A stretch of 32,313 nt of DNA from Verrucomicrobia bacterium UBA1731 (GTDB lineage Bacteria > Verrucomicrobiota > Kiritimatiellia > RFP12 > UBA1067): contig DCIH01000081.1 of NCBI GenBank assembly GCA_002317575.1, positions 1 to 32,313 on the forward strand, in the 5' to 3' direction. Below, one piece after another: positions 1 to 8,006 of the stretch (positions are counted from its first letter, which is position 1; each line of letters begins with the position of its first letter). The notes beneath the pieces are model-generated. The model was given only the letters and a program-made list of their open reading frames with translations, searched no databases and had not been told where the DNA came from. The translations under genes were made by a program, and so were the position numbers.

Positions 1-91
1 TAGATTGGGGCTTGGAGCGCGTAAGGTTTTGGGCAGATGGATTTCGGAACGCGCCCCATGCCCTCTTGCGGGAGAGATGACGAGGAATGAC

Positions 92-379
92 ATGAAACGA
101 ATCTTGAACAAATCGCGATGGCTTGCGTTGGCGGTTTTGCTGCTGGCTGGCGGGTGCGTCACGGGACCGTTTCGGTCGCGCTTGATTGGACCAGGAGAAA
201 GCGCCACTGTCGAATGGACGGAGGGCAATCCCGCGTGGCTGGTTCCCTTCACGGGCATGTGGGGTGTTGTCGCCGACGTGACGGTTTTTGCTTGCGATAC
301 GGCGCTGAAGACGCTTTTGGTCTTCACGATCGGTCCATTTCAGGTGAAAGACCCTTTTCCGTTCCTCATGCACCATTGA
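92..379 (+). CDS. Small lipoprotein of unknown function
   Basis: A 95-residue protein with a lysine/arginine-containing start, a hydrophobic stretch and a lipobox ending LLAGGC, so it should be lipidated at Cys20 and anchored in a membrane. The mature part is short, with a hydrophobic middle (WLVPFTGMWGVVADVTVFAC) that could be a second membrane-associated segment. I chose the ATG at 92 because GAGGA (82-86) sits five bases upstream and the protein then begins MKR directly before the hydrophobic core. In-frame starts further upstream (for example 77) add only a non-signal-like leader. It lies 17 bases before the next gene and is probably co-transcribed with it. I do not recognise the family. 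Base composition is visibly less GC-rich than the genes after 1536. Confidence 0.75.
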   Translation: MKRILNKSRWLALAVLLLAGGCVTGPFRSRLIGPGESATVEWTEGNPAWLVPFTGMWGVVADVTVFACDTALKTLLVFTIGPFQVKDPFPFLMHH

Positions 380-396
380 TTGTTGGAGCCGGCAAG

Positions 397-1422
397 ATGA
401 TCATTACGGACATAATGGCGGGCACTTATTTTCTTGTCGTGACGTATCCCTATTTGCTGCTTTGCTCCTTCTCGCAACAAGCGCGATACGATCATTTGTT
501 TGGCGATGCGGCGGCCGAGGAAAATTGGATCGGGGCCATGCGGCGCGAAAAAGCGTACAAAAAGATTCTGGCGGAATATTCCGCGTCCATTCCCGTTTTT
601 ACCGACATCCGCACGGTTGAGGCCTGCGATCAAGCGCTTGCGGTTCTGCGTGTGTCGCCCGATGAGGACGCCGTGATGCGGGAAGAACGAGAACGTTATC
701 GCGTTGACATGATAGGGCGCATCGAGGCCAAAAGACGGGTTCTGGTTGAAAGGTCGGCGAAAAGACAGGTCGCGGCAGATGCCGTCCCGTTTTCGACGCC
801 GGGGGACAAAGCCAGATTCGGTTGGATGGCGCCTGGTGATGGTGCGCATTGCGTGATGAAGGTTCCCAAGTTGACCAATGCGCACGCCGTTGTCACCAAC
901 ATTCTTGAATACGATTTCATGCAGGGTGAATTTCTGCCGCCGCATGGACGGGGCAAAGTCGCGGACGCCGCATTTCTGTTCGTCCGAAACGGAATGTATG
1001 GAACCAATGCGCAAACGACGTGTGATTGCCGAATGGTGCGTTTTGCGGGCGAAGAAAATGGCGTTGCGCCGATTCCCGTTGAAAATCCCAAGAGGCCGTT
1101 CCATCCGTATGAGTTGCTGGCGCGGGATTGGGGCCTCGAAAGCGATCTCAAATGGACGAAGGATGTGCGGAGTTCCGTTCCTTGCACGGTTCGATTGAAC
1201 CAAGGGAAGGGGTATCAGTTTCGCATTCGCACGCGTCGGGACGACAACGGCAACATCCACGAATGCTATTACGGCGTGGTCTGGTGCGGATTTGAGATGA
1301 CGACCCGCCAGCGCCGAGACGGTGACGTCGAGGAGTGCGGCGTCGATTTCAACTACATGCTCAAGCTGAGGCCGGCGGACCGGAACTTGGGTGCCGCGTA
1401 CATGTCACGAATGGCGAAGTAG
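397..1422 (+). CDS. Exported protein of unknown function
   Basis: A 341-residue protein. The N-terminus has a hydrophobic run (GTYFLVVTYPYLLLCSF, about residues 9-25) that looks like a signal peptide or membrane anchor. A charged, probably helical region follows (about residues 45-130, rich in Glu, Arg and Lys). A more globular C-terminal half contains several cysteines (CDCRM and others) and ends at TAG. The ATG at 397 is preceded by GGAG at 385-388 with eight bases of spacing. The longer open frame reaching back to 118 overlaps the lipoprotein gene and lacks a plausible start. It forms an apparent two-gene unit with the upstream lipoprotein and is closed by the hairpin at 1434-1469. I see no catalytic motif and do not recognise the family. 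Composition is less GC-rich than downstream genes. Confidence 0.72.
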   Translation: MIITDIMAGTYFLVVTYPYLLLCSFSQQARYDHLFGDAAAEENWIGAMRREKAYKKILAEYSASIPVFTDIRTVEACDQALAVLRVSPDEDAVMREERERYRVDMIGRIEAKRRVLVERSAKRQVAADAVPFSTPGDKARFGWMAPGDGAHCVMKVPKLTNAHAVVTNILEYDFMQGEFLPPHGRGKVADAAFLFVRNGMYGTNAQTTCDCRMVRFAGEENGVAPIPVENPKRPFHPYELLARDWGLESDLKWTKDVRSSVPCTVRLNQGKGYQFRIRTRRDDNGNIHECYYGVVWCGFEMTTRQRRDGDVEECGVDFNYMLKLRPADRNLGAAYMSRMAK

Positions 1423-1433
1423 ATGTCGGGAGA

Positions 1434-1469
1434 TGGCGGATCCCCGTTGTCCGCCAGACGCGTTGTTTT
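1434..1469 (+). terminator. Probable rho-independent terminator
   Basis: A perfect 7-bp stem, TGGCGGA (1434-1440) with TCCGCCA (1450-1456), encloses a nine-base loop. A short T-rich run (TTGTTTT, 1463-1469) follows. It lies 12 bases after the stop at 1422 and before the next promoter, as expected for ending the two-gene unit. The T-run starts six bases after the stem, so it is not a textbook case. Confidence 0.55.
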
Positions 1470-1475
1470 GTGCAT

Positions 1476-1498
1476 ACTTGTGTGCAAGTTCTTCAAGT
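1476..1498 (+). promoter_or_regulatory. Possible operator: ACTTG/CAAGT inverted repeat
   Basis: ACTTG (1476-1480) and CAAGT (1485-1489) form a five-base inverted repeat around TGTG, and a second CAAGT follows at 1494-1498, nine bases on. The block ends about 25 bases upstream of the -10 box of the esterase promoter, where an activator or repressor could bind. It is short enough to be chance. Confidence 0.25.
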
Positions 1499-1519
1499 GG
1501 AGATGCGTCAGGACAAATG

Positions 1520-1528
1520 TGGTATAAT
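1520..1528 (+). promoter_or_regulatory. Extended -10 promoter of the esterase gene
   Basis: TGGTATAAT is a perfect TATAAT (1523-1528) with the extended -10 TG two bases earlier. No convincing -35 is seen at 17 bases (GAGATG at 1500-1505), which is common for extended -10 promoters. The predicted start of transcription, seven bases after the box, is 1535, next to the ATG at 1536, so the message would be leaderless or nearly so. Confidence 0.65.
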
Positions 1529-1535
1529 GGGTAGC

Positions 1536-2933
1536 ATGAATACGAACAAATTCTCCGCTTTGGCCGTCGCTGTTTTTGCGACGGGGGTCTCGTTCGCAGG
1601 CATCTTCGACGACGTCGTCTTCCGCGCCGCCACCAACAAGGCGGATCCCACCGCCTACAAGGCGAACGAGCCGATCACGCTCGCGTTCACGCTCGCCAAC
1701 GCGCCGAAGGAGGTCTATTCGGGCGACTATTCGATCTCCTGGGTGCGCAAGGGCGACGACGGCAAGGAAGAAAAGGGCCTCATTCCGCTCGATGGCAAAA
1801 TGCCGATGACGCTGACGACGAAGCTCGACCGTCCCGGCAATGTGCTTGTCACCGCGTATGTGGTGGACAAGACGGGCGCGCATGTGAAGCGCGACAAGCC
1901 CGCGCCGAACGCGTGCTCGTGGGAAGGCGGCGCGAAGGAAGTCGAATTCATCGGCGGCGCGCTGGTGGAACCCGAAAAGCTCGACCAGGCACATCCCGAG
2001 CCCGAGGATTTCGACGCGTTCTGGGCGCGGCAGAAGGCGCGCCTGGCGGCGGTGCCAATGATCGTCGAGCGCGTGGAGGTGAAGCCCGGCAAGATCTGCC
2101 GCAACTGGAAGGTGAAGATTGCCTGCGCGGGGCCGCGTCCGGTGACGGGCTACCTCAGCATCCCGAAGAACGCGAAGCCGAAATCGCTCAAGGCCGTGTG
2201 CCAGTTCCACGGCTACGGCACGGGCATCCAGCAGGCGCCCGAGGACGGCTGGGAAGGGGTGATTTCCTTCAGCGTCAACGCGCACGGCTACGACTTCGAC
2301 CAGGACAAGGCGTACTACGACAACTTCCTCGACGGCATCCATCCGCCGAGCACGTCCTACGGTTTCTCCACCTGGCAGAACGAATATCCCGAGGGGTGCT
2401 ACTTCAACGGCATGGCGCTCCGTCTGCTGCGCGCGTACGACTTCGTGCGGACGCTGCCCGAATGGGACGGCAAGACGCTCGAAGCGCGCGGCGGCAGCCA
2501 GGGTGGGCTGCAGTCCATGTGGGCGGCGGGCCTCGTGGACGGGCTCACCAAGGCGTATCCCGTGGTGCCGTGGTGCTGCGACCTCGGGCCAGACGCGGTG
2601 AAGGACCGCATGGCGCCGGGCTGGCGCATTCACTGGACGAAGGGCATCTCGTACTACGACCCCGTCAACTTCGCGAAGCGCGCGAAGTGCTTCGTGGCGA
2701 TCGAGCGCGCGGGGCTGGGCGACACGTGCTGCCTGCCGTCGAGCATCGCGATCCTCTACAACAAGCTTGCGGCCGACCGCCGGTCGATCGTGTGGGTGCA
2801 GGGTTCCAAGCATGGCTATGTGCCACCGATGCCCAACCAGAGCGTCGAGTTGCCTTCCGGCAAAACGGTGGCGGCGTTCCGCGGCGAGAACGTGTTCGTG
2901 GGCAGCCAGCTGCCCACGGATCCTGCCAAGTGA
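1536..2933 (+). CDS. Secreted acetyl xylan esterase-like protein (CE7 / AXE1 family)
   Basis: A 465-residue alpha/beta-hydrolase. A signal peptide (about residues 1-19, ending SFAG) is followed by an Ig-like N-terminal domain (about 20-145) and the AXE1-type esterase domain (about 150-455). The catalytic triad is visible: Ser321 in RGGSQGG, Asp396 in GLGDTCCLPSS (the family's GLxDxxCPPS block) and His426 in SKHGY. Spacings match carbohydrate esterase family 7, which removes acetyl groups from xylan, xylo-oligosaccharides or cephalosporin C. The domain therefore looks active, though the substrate is inferred only. Family members are usually about 320-430 residues; the excess is the N-terminal domain. 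The start at 1536 has no ribosome-binding site and lies eight bases after a TATAAT box; an in-frame ATG at 1527 overlaps that box. It is monocistronic or reads into the downstream glycan genes. Confidence 0.9.
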   Translation: MNTNKFSALAVAVFATGVSFAGIFDDVVFRAATNKADPTAYKANEPITLAFTLANAPKEVYSGDYSISWVRKGDDGKEEKGLIPLDGKMPMTLTTKLDRPGNVLVTAYVVDKTGAHVKRDKPAPNACSWEGGAKEVEFIGGALVEPEKLDQAHPEPEDFDAFWARQKARLAAVPMIVERVEVKPGKICRNWKVKIACAGPRPVTGYLSIPKNAKPKSLKAVCQFHGYGTGIQQAPEDGWEGVISFSVNAHGYDFDQDKAYYDNFLDGIHPPSTSYGFSTWQNEYPEGCYFNGMALRLLRAYDFVRTLPEWDGKTLEARGGSQGGLQSMWAAGLVDGLTKAYPVVPWCCDLGPDAVKDRMAPGWRIHWTKGISYYDPVNFAKRAKCFVAIERAGLGDTCCLPSSIAILYNKLAADRRSIVWVQGSKHGYVPPMPNQSVELPSGKTVAAFRGENVFVGSQLPTDPAK

Positions 2934-2961
2934 CGCGCGGGTCCGCCTGGTTGAATTATCC

Positions 2962-3003
2962 CCCATAACCTCTTCACTATTACCTATTACTTGTTCCCTA
3001 CCC
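2962..3003 (+). repeat. Degenerate heptanucleotide repeat tract
   Basis: Six consecutive 7-mers can be read in register: CCCATAA, CCTCTTC, ACTATTA, CCTATTA, CTTGTTC and CCTACCC, approximating CCTATTA (TAATAGG on the other strand). The tract sits in the 150-base gap between the esterase and the next gene, just before the promoter at 3015. Heptads also occur at 13127-13144 and 32276-32289, always intergenic. Confidence 0.5.
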
Positions 3004-3014
3004 AATGGTGGGGG

Positions 3015-3043
3015 TTGGGATATCGTGGGTTTTTTGATATATT
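3015..3043 (+). promoter_or_regulatory. Sigma-70-type promoter for the 3084-10075 gene run
   Basis: TTGGGA (3015-3020) and TATATT (3038-3043) are separated by 17 bases, and the -10 is extended by TG at 3035-3036. The predicted start near 3048-3050 leaves a leader of about 35 bases carrying AAAGGA (3072-3077) before the ATG at 3084. Confidence 0.65.
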
Positions 3044-3083
3044 TTCCAGTGCTTTTGGGTTTCAACGAAACAAAGGAAACACG

Positions 3084-5570
3084 ATGAAGAAAATGTTGCT
3101 CGCGTCGCTTGCGCTTTGCGCGGCGGCGATGTGTCTGGCGGCGCCGCAGAAGGCGCCGCCGATTCCGGCCCCCGTCGACACGCCCAATGAACAGGCGGTC
3201 GCGTTCTGGGTCAAGTTCGACCGGCTGCCTTCCGCAGGCGAACCCACGGGTCTCGTCAGCTGCAAGGCGGACAAGGACGGCAAGCTCCAGGTGGCCTTCA
3301 AGGCGCTGCCCACCGAAATCGTCGGCGACCTCGAGATGGCGTCGCGCGACGCGGTGAAGGCCGGCGAATGGCACCATGTGGAAGTGAACTTCTCGCTCAT
3401 GCAGCAGCGCGCCACATTCTATCTGGACGGCAAGTTCCAGTGGGAGAACGACAATCTCAATGTGCCGCGCCTCGTGCGCCGGACGCGCCGCGGGCCGTCG
3501 ATCGACTTCACGGGAGCGGTGGAGGACATCATGAGCTGGACCTACGCCGCGGATTCCGAGCGCATGGCCGTCGCGTGCCGTTGTCTCCTCAAGCGCGCGG
3601 TCGCGGAAACGGCCGCCGCCGCGGCGGCGGTGAAGGCCGCGAAGCCGAACGCGGTCGGACTCGTCGCGTGGGCCGACGCGCTCGCGAAGAAGGCCGCCGA
3701 GTACCAGGCGCTCGTTCCCGAGGGGACGCGCTCGCGCGTGTCCGTGAAAGACGTGAAGAGCCTGATGCGCGACGCCGCCCACGCCCGCAAGATCGCCGAG
3801 ACGGCGGTCGAGACGAAGGGCGTCTTCGCCGGCGCGGCCACCATCGCGGTGCCGCCGTTCTCGCAGGATCCGATCTGCCCCTACGACTTCCCGAAGTACG
3901 GCACGGTGGCGGACGAGCAGCGCCTCGTGGCGTGTCCCGGCGAAATCGAGGCCGCGTCCTTCGTGATGATGGCGTTCAAGCCGCTCAAGGTCACGGGCAT
4001 CCGCTGCGACGGTTTCCGCGGCAAGGCGGGCACGATCCCAGGCTCGGCCGTGGACCTCAAGCTCGTCAAGCGCTGGTACCGTTCCGGCAGCGCGTGGATC
4101 GCCTACCACAACGACCGCCGTCTGCGCGTGCTCGTTCCGGACCTTCTCGTCAACGACGATTCGCTCGTGTACGTGGACGAAGAGCAGACGCGCAACTACC
4201 TGCGTCTCGACTATCCCGACGGCGCGATCTACTCCGACGCATCCGACGTGGGCAAGAACCACTTCGGCTGGGACCAGAACGTGCCGTTCAAGGACGCGGA
4301 GACGATCCAGCCGTTCGCGCTCAAGGACGCGGGCCGCAACCAGCAGCTCCTCGCCACGGTGAAGGTGCCGAAGGACGCGAAGCCGGGCGTGTACGACGGC
4401 AGCGTGACACTCAACACCGACGCGGGCGCGGTCGTCTTCAAGATCGCGCTCAAGGTGCTGGACGTGGAACTGCCCGTGCAGCCCGCGCCGTACGGCGACA
4501 CGACGCGCAGCTACATCACGCACATGAACAGCTTCCCGAGCATCGAAGGCCACACGCACCAGGAGCGCGTGGACTACGCGCGCAAGATGCTGCAGAACGT
4601 GCACGACCACAACATGAACCACACGACGGGCGTGTTCACGTCGCCGTCGCTCGCGAAGCTGGCGCTCGAGATCGGCTTCGTGCCGGACCGCGTGTTCACG
4701 GTGGACCACCCGAAATGGTGGACGGAGTTCTATCCCGGCGTGCCGGGCGCCGAACTCACGGCGGCGGAACGTGAAGCGGGCATCAAGGCGTCCGTCGCGA
4801 CGTGGAAGCAGAAGAACGCCGGCTGGCAGAAGTACCTGCCCGCGTGGGCGGAGGGCTGGACGATCGGCTTCTCCGAAGCGTGCGACTACGGTTCGCTGTG
4901 CAGCCGCCAGGGCGAAATGTCCGACGCGTGCCGCGAGGCGGGCATCAAGACGTTCGCGCACGGCATGGGCCACTGGAACAGCCAGTGGGCCGGCGACATC
5001 CAGGACATGAACTCGTCCACGCTCATCGATCGCGGCGAGGCGAGCCGTTGGCACGCCGCGGGCGGCGAGTACATCAACTACGCCGACCCGTTCCCGGGCG
5101 CGGAAAGCCCGTACTGGTACCGCCGGAAGATGGGCCTCTACATGTACAAGATGGGACTCGACGGCCACATGCTCCACGGCTTCCGCCAGGGCCGCACGCC
5201 CTGGTGCGAATGGGGCGAGGACTGGGGCGGCGACGGCAACTACCGCAACTTCTGCATGTCCTATCCGATGCAGGGCGGCTCGATCTTCTGTCTGCGCTGG
5301 GACGGCGTGCGCGAGGGCTACGACGACCTCCGCTACCTGACGCGTCTGACGCAGCTCGCGCAGGCGAACCTCGCGGCGAAGAACGTGGACCTCCGCCGCG
5401 AAGCGAAGCGCGCGATGCTCTGGATCGAAGCGCTGGACGGTCTGCTGGCCGACCTGGACGCGACCAAGACCGGCGCGGCCGCGCGCATCCTCATCCTGCA
5501 GGACGCGATCAAGAAGCACGGCGGTGTGATGCCGCCCGCCAATCCCGACTACGCCCAGGCGGCCAAGTAA
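3084..5570 (+). CDS. Secreted LamG + DUF4091/GH123-like protein
   Basis: An 828-residue protein with a clear signal peptide (MKKMLLASLALCAAAMCLA). Residues about 30-160 resemble a LamG/concanavalin-type sandwich (AFWVKFD, GEWHHVEVNF, ATFYLDGKF). A helical linker follows (about 165-250), then a beta-sandwich and a TIM-barrel-like region ending in DGVREGYDDLRYL (from about residue 740), a hallmark of DUF4091 and GH123-related proteins. GH123 enzymes are beta-N-acetylgalactosaminidases acting through an Asp-Glu pair. I do not see a clean DE pair; the nearest candidate is SEACD around Glu598, so activity and substrate are uncertain. The ATG at 3084 is preceded by AAAGGA with six bases of spacing. 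It is the first gene of a close-packed run with the CBM9-like gene 18 bases downstream, supporting a role in extracellular glycan breakdown. Confidence 0.82.
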   Translation: MKKMLLASLALCAAAMCLAAPQKAPPIPAPVDTPNEQAVAFWVKFDRLPSAGEPTGLVSCKADKDGKLQVAFKALPTEIVGDLEMASRDAVKAGEWHHVEVNFSLMQQRATFYLDGKFQWENDNLNVPRLVRRTRRGPSIDFTGAVEDIMSWTYAADSERMAVACRCLLKRAVAETAAAAAAVKAAKPNAVGLVAWADALAKKAAEYQALVPEGTRSRVSVKDVKSLMRDAAHARKIAETAVETKGVFAGAATIAVPPFSQDPICPYDFPKYGTVADEQRLVACPGEIEAASFVMMAFKPLKVTGIRCDGFRGKAGTIPGSAVDLKLVKRWYRSGSAWIAYHNDRRLRVLVPDLLVNDDSLVYVDEEQTRNYLRLDYPDGAIYSDASDVGKNHFGWDQNVPFKDAETIQPFALKDAGRNQQLLATVKVPKDAKPGVYDGSVTLNTDAGAVVFKIALKVLDVELPVQPAPYGDTTRSYITHMNSFPSIEGHTHQERVDYARKMLQNVHDHNMNHTTGVFTSPSLAKLALEIGFVPDRVFTVDHPKWWTEFYPGVPGAELTAAEREAGIKASVATWKQKNAGWQKYLPAWAEGWTIGFSEACDYGSLCSRQGEMSDACREAGIKTFAHGMGHWNSQWAGDIQDMNSSTLIDRGEASRWHAAGGEYINYADPFPGAESPYWYRRKMGLYMYKMGLDGHMLHGFRQGRTPWCEWGEDWGGDGNYRNFCMSYPMQGGSIFCLRWDGVREGYDDLRYLTRLTQLAQANLAAKNVDLRREAKRAMLWIEALDGLLADLDATKTGAAARILILQDAIKKHGGVMPPANPDYAQAAK

Positions 5571-5588
5571 GGCGAAAGGAACGACACG

Positions 5589-6674
5589 ATGAAAAAAGCA
5601 CTTGTTTCCGGAATCGCCTTCGCGTGCGCGCTCGGCCTTCATGCCGAAGCCGACGCCGGCAAGAACTTCTACGACGTGAAGTTCGGCCCCGTGCCGAACA
5701 ACTACGCCACGATGCTCCGCGACTGCGCGGATGATTGGAGCTACAACTTCCGTCCGTACGGCGCGTCCTCCGAATGGCTGTGGTCCGACTCGAACGTCCG
5801 CCGCGCGGCCAGCGCCGACGAGAAGCTGGACGACCGCAACGTGACGGGACTGCGCGTGTCGTGCGACGAGGACGGCCTCGATGTGCTCGTGTACTGCAAC
5901 GAGCCGACGCTCGCGACCTACATCGCGCAGACGAACGCGTTCCCCTCGCAGCGCATCGAGTTCTTCGTGGCGCCCGGCGACGCGGACGAACCGTGCGTGC
6001 AGCAGCGCTACATGGCGTTCTACGGCGACGGCAACTGCCGCGAGTACGAAAACCGCGAACCGGATCGCGACTTCCGTCTGGCGAAGCCGCAGGTGACCGA
6101 GACCGCGCTCAAGAACGCGGTGGTGGTGCGGATCCACTGGGACTGGGCGAACTTCTGGATGCGTCTGCCGTTCCTGAGCGACCGCGCGGAGGCCATCTGG
6201 CGCCTCTCGATCATCCGCTGGGTCGGTCCCGGCGTGACCTGGGGCGGCACGGTGCACCAGAACTCGCAGGCGGGCTACATCCGCTTCCCGCAGTTCGCGC
6301 CCGAGCAGCGCGCGGCGATCCTGAAGCGGACGCTCGAGAAGGGCTGGCGCGAATTCTGCGCGTACACGGACGACAACCGCACGTCGGTCGGCAAGATCTG
6401 GATCGGCCGCGAAAAGTGGCGCCAGGAGCGCAACGCCGCGGATCCGCGCAGCTACGTGAACATGCCGGAAGACCCGGACTTCCGCGCGACGTACCAGGCG
6501 ATGATCGCCGAGCGCAAGGGGCTTGCCGCCGGCATCGCGAAATTCGAAAGCATGCCGCGCGCCGAGCAGGATGCGTTCTTCCTGAAGGCGGCGGACGCGC
6601 TCTTCAACTTCCCGTGGGCGGCGCAGGAAGCGTACGGGAAATACCAGGAAAAGAAACTTTTTGAGGCGAAGTGA
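5589..6674 (+). CDS. Secreted CBM9/DOMON-like carbohydrate-binding protein
   Basis: A 361-residue protein with a signal peptide (MKKALVSGIAFACALGLHAEA). Residues about 45-240 have the pattern of the family-9 carbohydrate-binding / DOMON-like sandwich: alternating strands such as VTGLRVSCDEDGLDVLVYC, then RIEFFVAPGD, AVVVRIHWDW and IWRLSIIRW. The C-terminal 100 residues are charged and probably helical. In this fold CBM9-like domains bind sugars or haem; no catalytic motif is visible. AAAGGA lies shortly before the ATG, and 18 bases separate it from the preceding gene. Its TGA (6672-6674) sits 11 bases before the next start. By position it is likely a glycan-binding partner of the upstream DUF4091/GH123-like protein. 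Confidence 0.72.
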   Translation: MKKALVSGIAFACALGLHAEADAGKNFYDVKFGPVPNNYATMLRDCADDWSYNFRPYGASSEWLWSDSNVRRAASADEKLDDRNVTGLRVSCDEDGLDVLVYCNEPTLATYIAQTNAFPSQRIEFFVAPGDADEPCVQQRYMAFYGDGNCREYENREPDRDFRLAKPQVTETALKNAVVVRIHWDWANFWMRLPFLSDRAEAIWRLSIIRWVGPGVTWGGTVHQNSQAGYIRFPQFAPEQRAAILKRTLEKGWREFCAYTDDNRTSVGKIWIGREKWRQERNAADPRSYVNMPEDPDFRATYQAMIAERKGLAAGIAKFESMPRAEQDAFFLKAADALFNFPWAAQEAYGKYQEKKLFEAK

Positions 6675-6685
6675 GGATCATCAAC

Positions 6686-7981
6686 ATGAAAACGAAAATG
6701 TTGACCATTGTGGCGCTGGCGGCGGTTGCGGCCGTGGCCGCGCCCGACAAGGACGCGCAGAAGAAGGAGCAGGAACTGAAGCGGTTGACGCAGCAGAACA
6801 ACCAGAAGGTCCAGCAGCTGCAGCGCGCCGTTTCCGGCACGTTCAACGAAACGCGCAAGCCGAAGGACTTCGTGGCGATCGCCTCGAACGTGAACGAGAT
6901 CGTGAAGCTCGCCTCGCTCAAGGAAGGCGCCGCGAACTGCACGACGCCCGCCAAGGCGAAGCTCCTCCTGGCGCAGGCGTACGCCAAGCCGGTGAACCTC
7001 CGCTATCTGGAGCAGGCCAAGAAGCTGTACGCGGAGGCGCTCGCCGCCGCCGCGGAAGACGACAAGGCGAAGATACAATCCGAACTGGACGCGTATCTCG
7101 TTTCCGCCGGACAGAAGGAGGCGCCCGAGGCGTCCGCCGCGGAACCGAAGCCGCCGGCGACGGATCCGAAGGCGCTCCGCGCGTGGTACGAGCGCCGCAC
7201 GGGCCAGCGTTACTGGTGGGAACACTCGCGCGGCGTCGACGTCCTCGCGCCCGAGGAAGGGCTCGATTTCAAGCTCAAGGCGTGCGACGAGGCGATGGCC
7301 GCGTTCACGGATCCGGGCGTGCGCGCGTGGTTCCGCGACCGCAAGGCGTCCATCCTCTTGTCCATGTGCAAGTGGCGCGAGGTCGAGGCGATCTACCTGG
7401 AGGAGCTCGCCGGGATCAAGGATCCGCTGAGCCGCGCCCGCTGCAACATGTACGACAAGCTCGCCAAGCTCTACGTCGCGCGCGCCGCGCGCTACTACGA
7501 GATGCCCAACCGCGAACTGACGATGAAGGCCGTGTGGTACTGGGAAGAGGCCGTGCGCGTCGAGCCGAAGAACACGGGCTGGATGCGTCCGATCGTGGAG
7601 CGCGCGTTCATGCTGGACGACTGGGAACTCGCGAAGACGTGGCTGGACAAGATGGTTGCGGCGCGCGACGGCAAGCCGGACGAATTCATCGCGGCCTGCT
7701 ACGGCGACGTCGCGTACCACGCCGGCGACTATGCGAAGGCGGTGGAATGGTACGAGACGTTCAAGAATCTCCCTGAGACGCCGCAGCGCGTGCGCATTCC
7801 GAACGTGCACCAGCGCCACACGGGGGCCTTGTTCGCGCTCGGTCGCTACGAGGACTGCCTCAAGTCGCTCGAAAAGTGCCCGAACTTCTGGAGCTTCAAG
7901 GACACGAACGCGTACTACAAGCGCATTCTGAAGGCAAAGATCGAAGCGCAGAAGAAGACCGCCGAAACGGCGGCGAAGTGA
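6686..7981 (+). CDS. Exported TPR-like repeat protein
   Basis: A 431-residue protein with a signal peptide (TIVALAAVAAVAA, cleaved about residue 19). A coiled-coil-like segment rich in Gln, Lys and Glu follows (about 22-50). A long helical part (about 60-425) has TPR-like helix pairs, for example YLEQAKKLYAEALAAAAED, GDVAYHAGDYAKAVEWYETF and HTGALFALGRYEDCLKSLEK. TPR proteins are scaffolds for protein-protein contact. I chose ATG 6686 (GAGGA at 6673-6677, eight bases away) over the GTG at 6671 because the shorter form starts with a normal signal peptide. The Shine-Dalgarno overlaps the stop of the preceding gene, typical of translational coupling. Its partner is unknown; the likely ones are the exported products of the same run. 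Confidence 0.75.
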   Translation: MKTKMLTIVALAAVAAVAAPDKDAQKKEQELKRLTQQNNQKVQQLQRAVSGTFNETRKPKDFVAIASNVNEIVKLASLKEGAANCTTPAKAKLLLAQAYAKPVNLRYLEQAKKLYAEALAAAAEDDKAKIQSELDAYLVSAGQKEAPEASAAEPKPPATDPKALRAWYERRTGQRYWWEHSRGVDVLAPEEGLDFKLKACDEAMAAFTDPGVRAWFRDRKASILLSMCKWREVEAIYLEELAGIKDPLSRARCNMYDKLAKLYVARAARYYEMPNRELTMKAVWYWEEAVRVEPKNTGWMRPIVERAFMLDDWELAKTWLDKMVAARDGKPDEFIAACYGDVAYHAGDYAKAVEWYETFKNLPETPQRVRIPNVHQRHTGALFALGRYEDCLKSLEKCPNFWSFKDTNAYYKRILKAKIEAQKKTAETAAK

Positions 7982-8006
7982 TTCGGACCGGAAATTTGGA
8001 GGCGAC

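Noticed and set aside
1..91. Gene remnant or promoter at the left edge
   Set aside because: No open frame with a start and no convincing -35/-10 pair can be seen in this short stretch.
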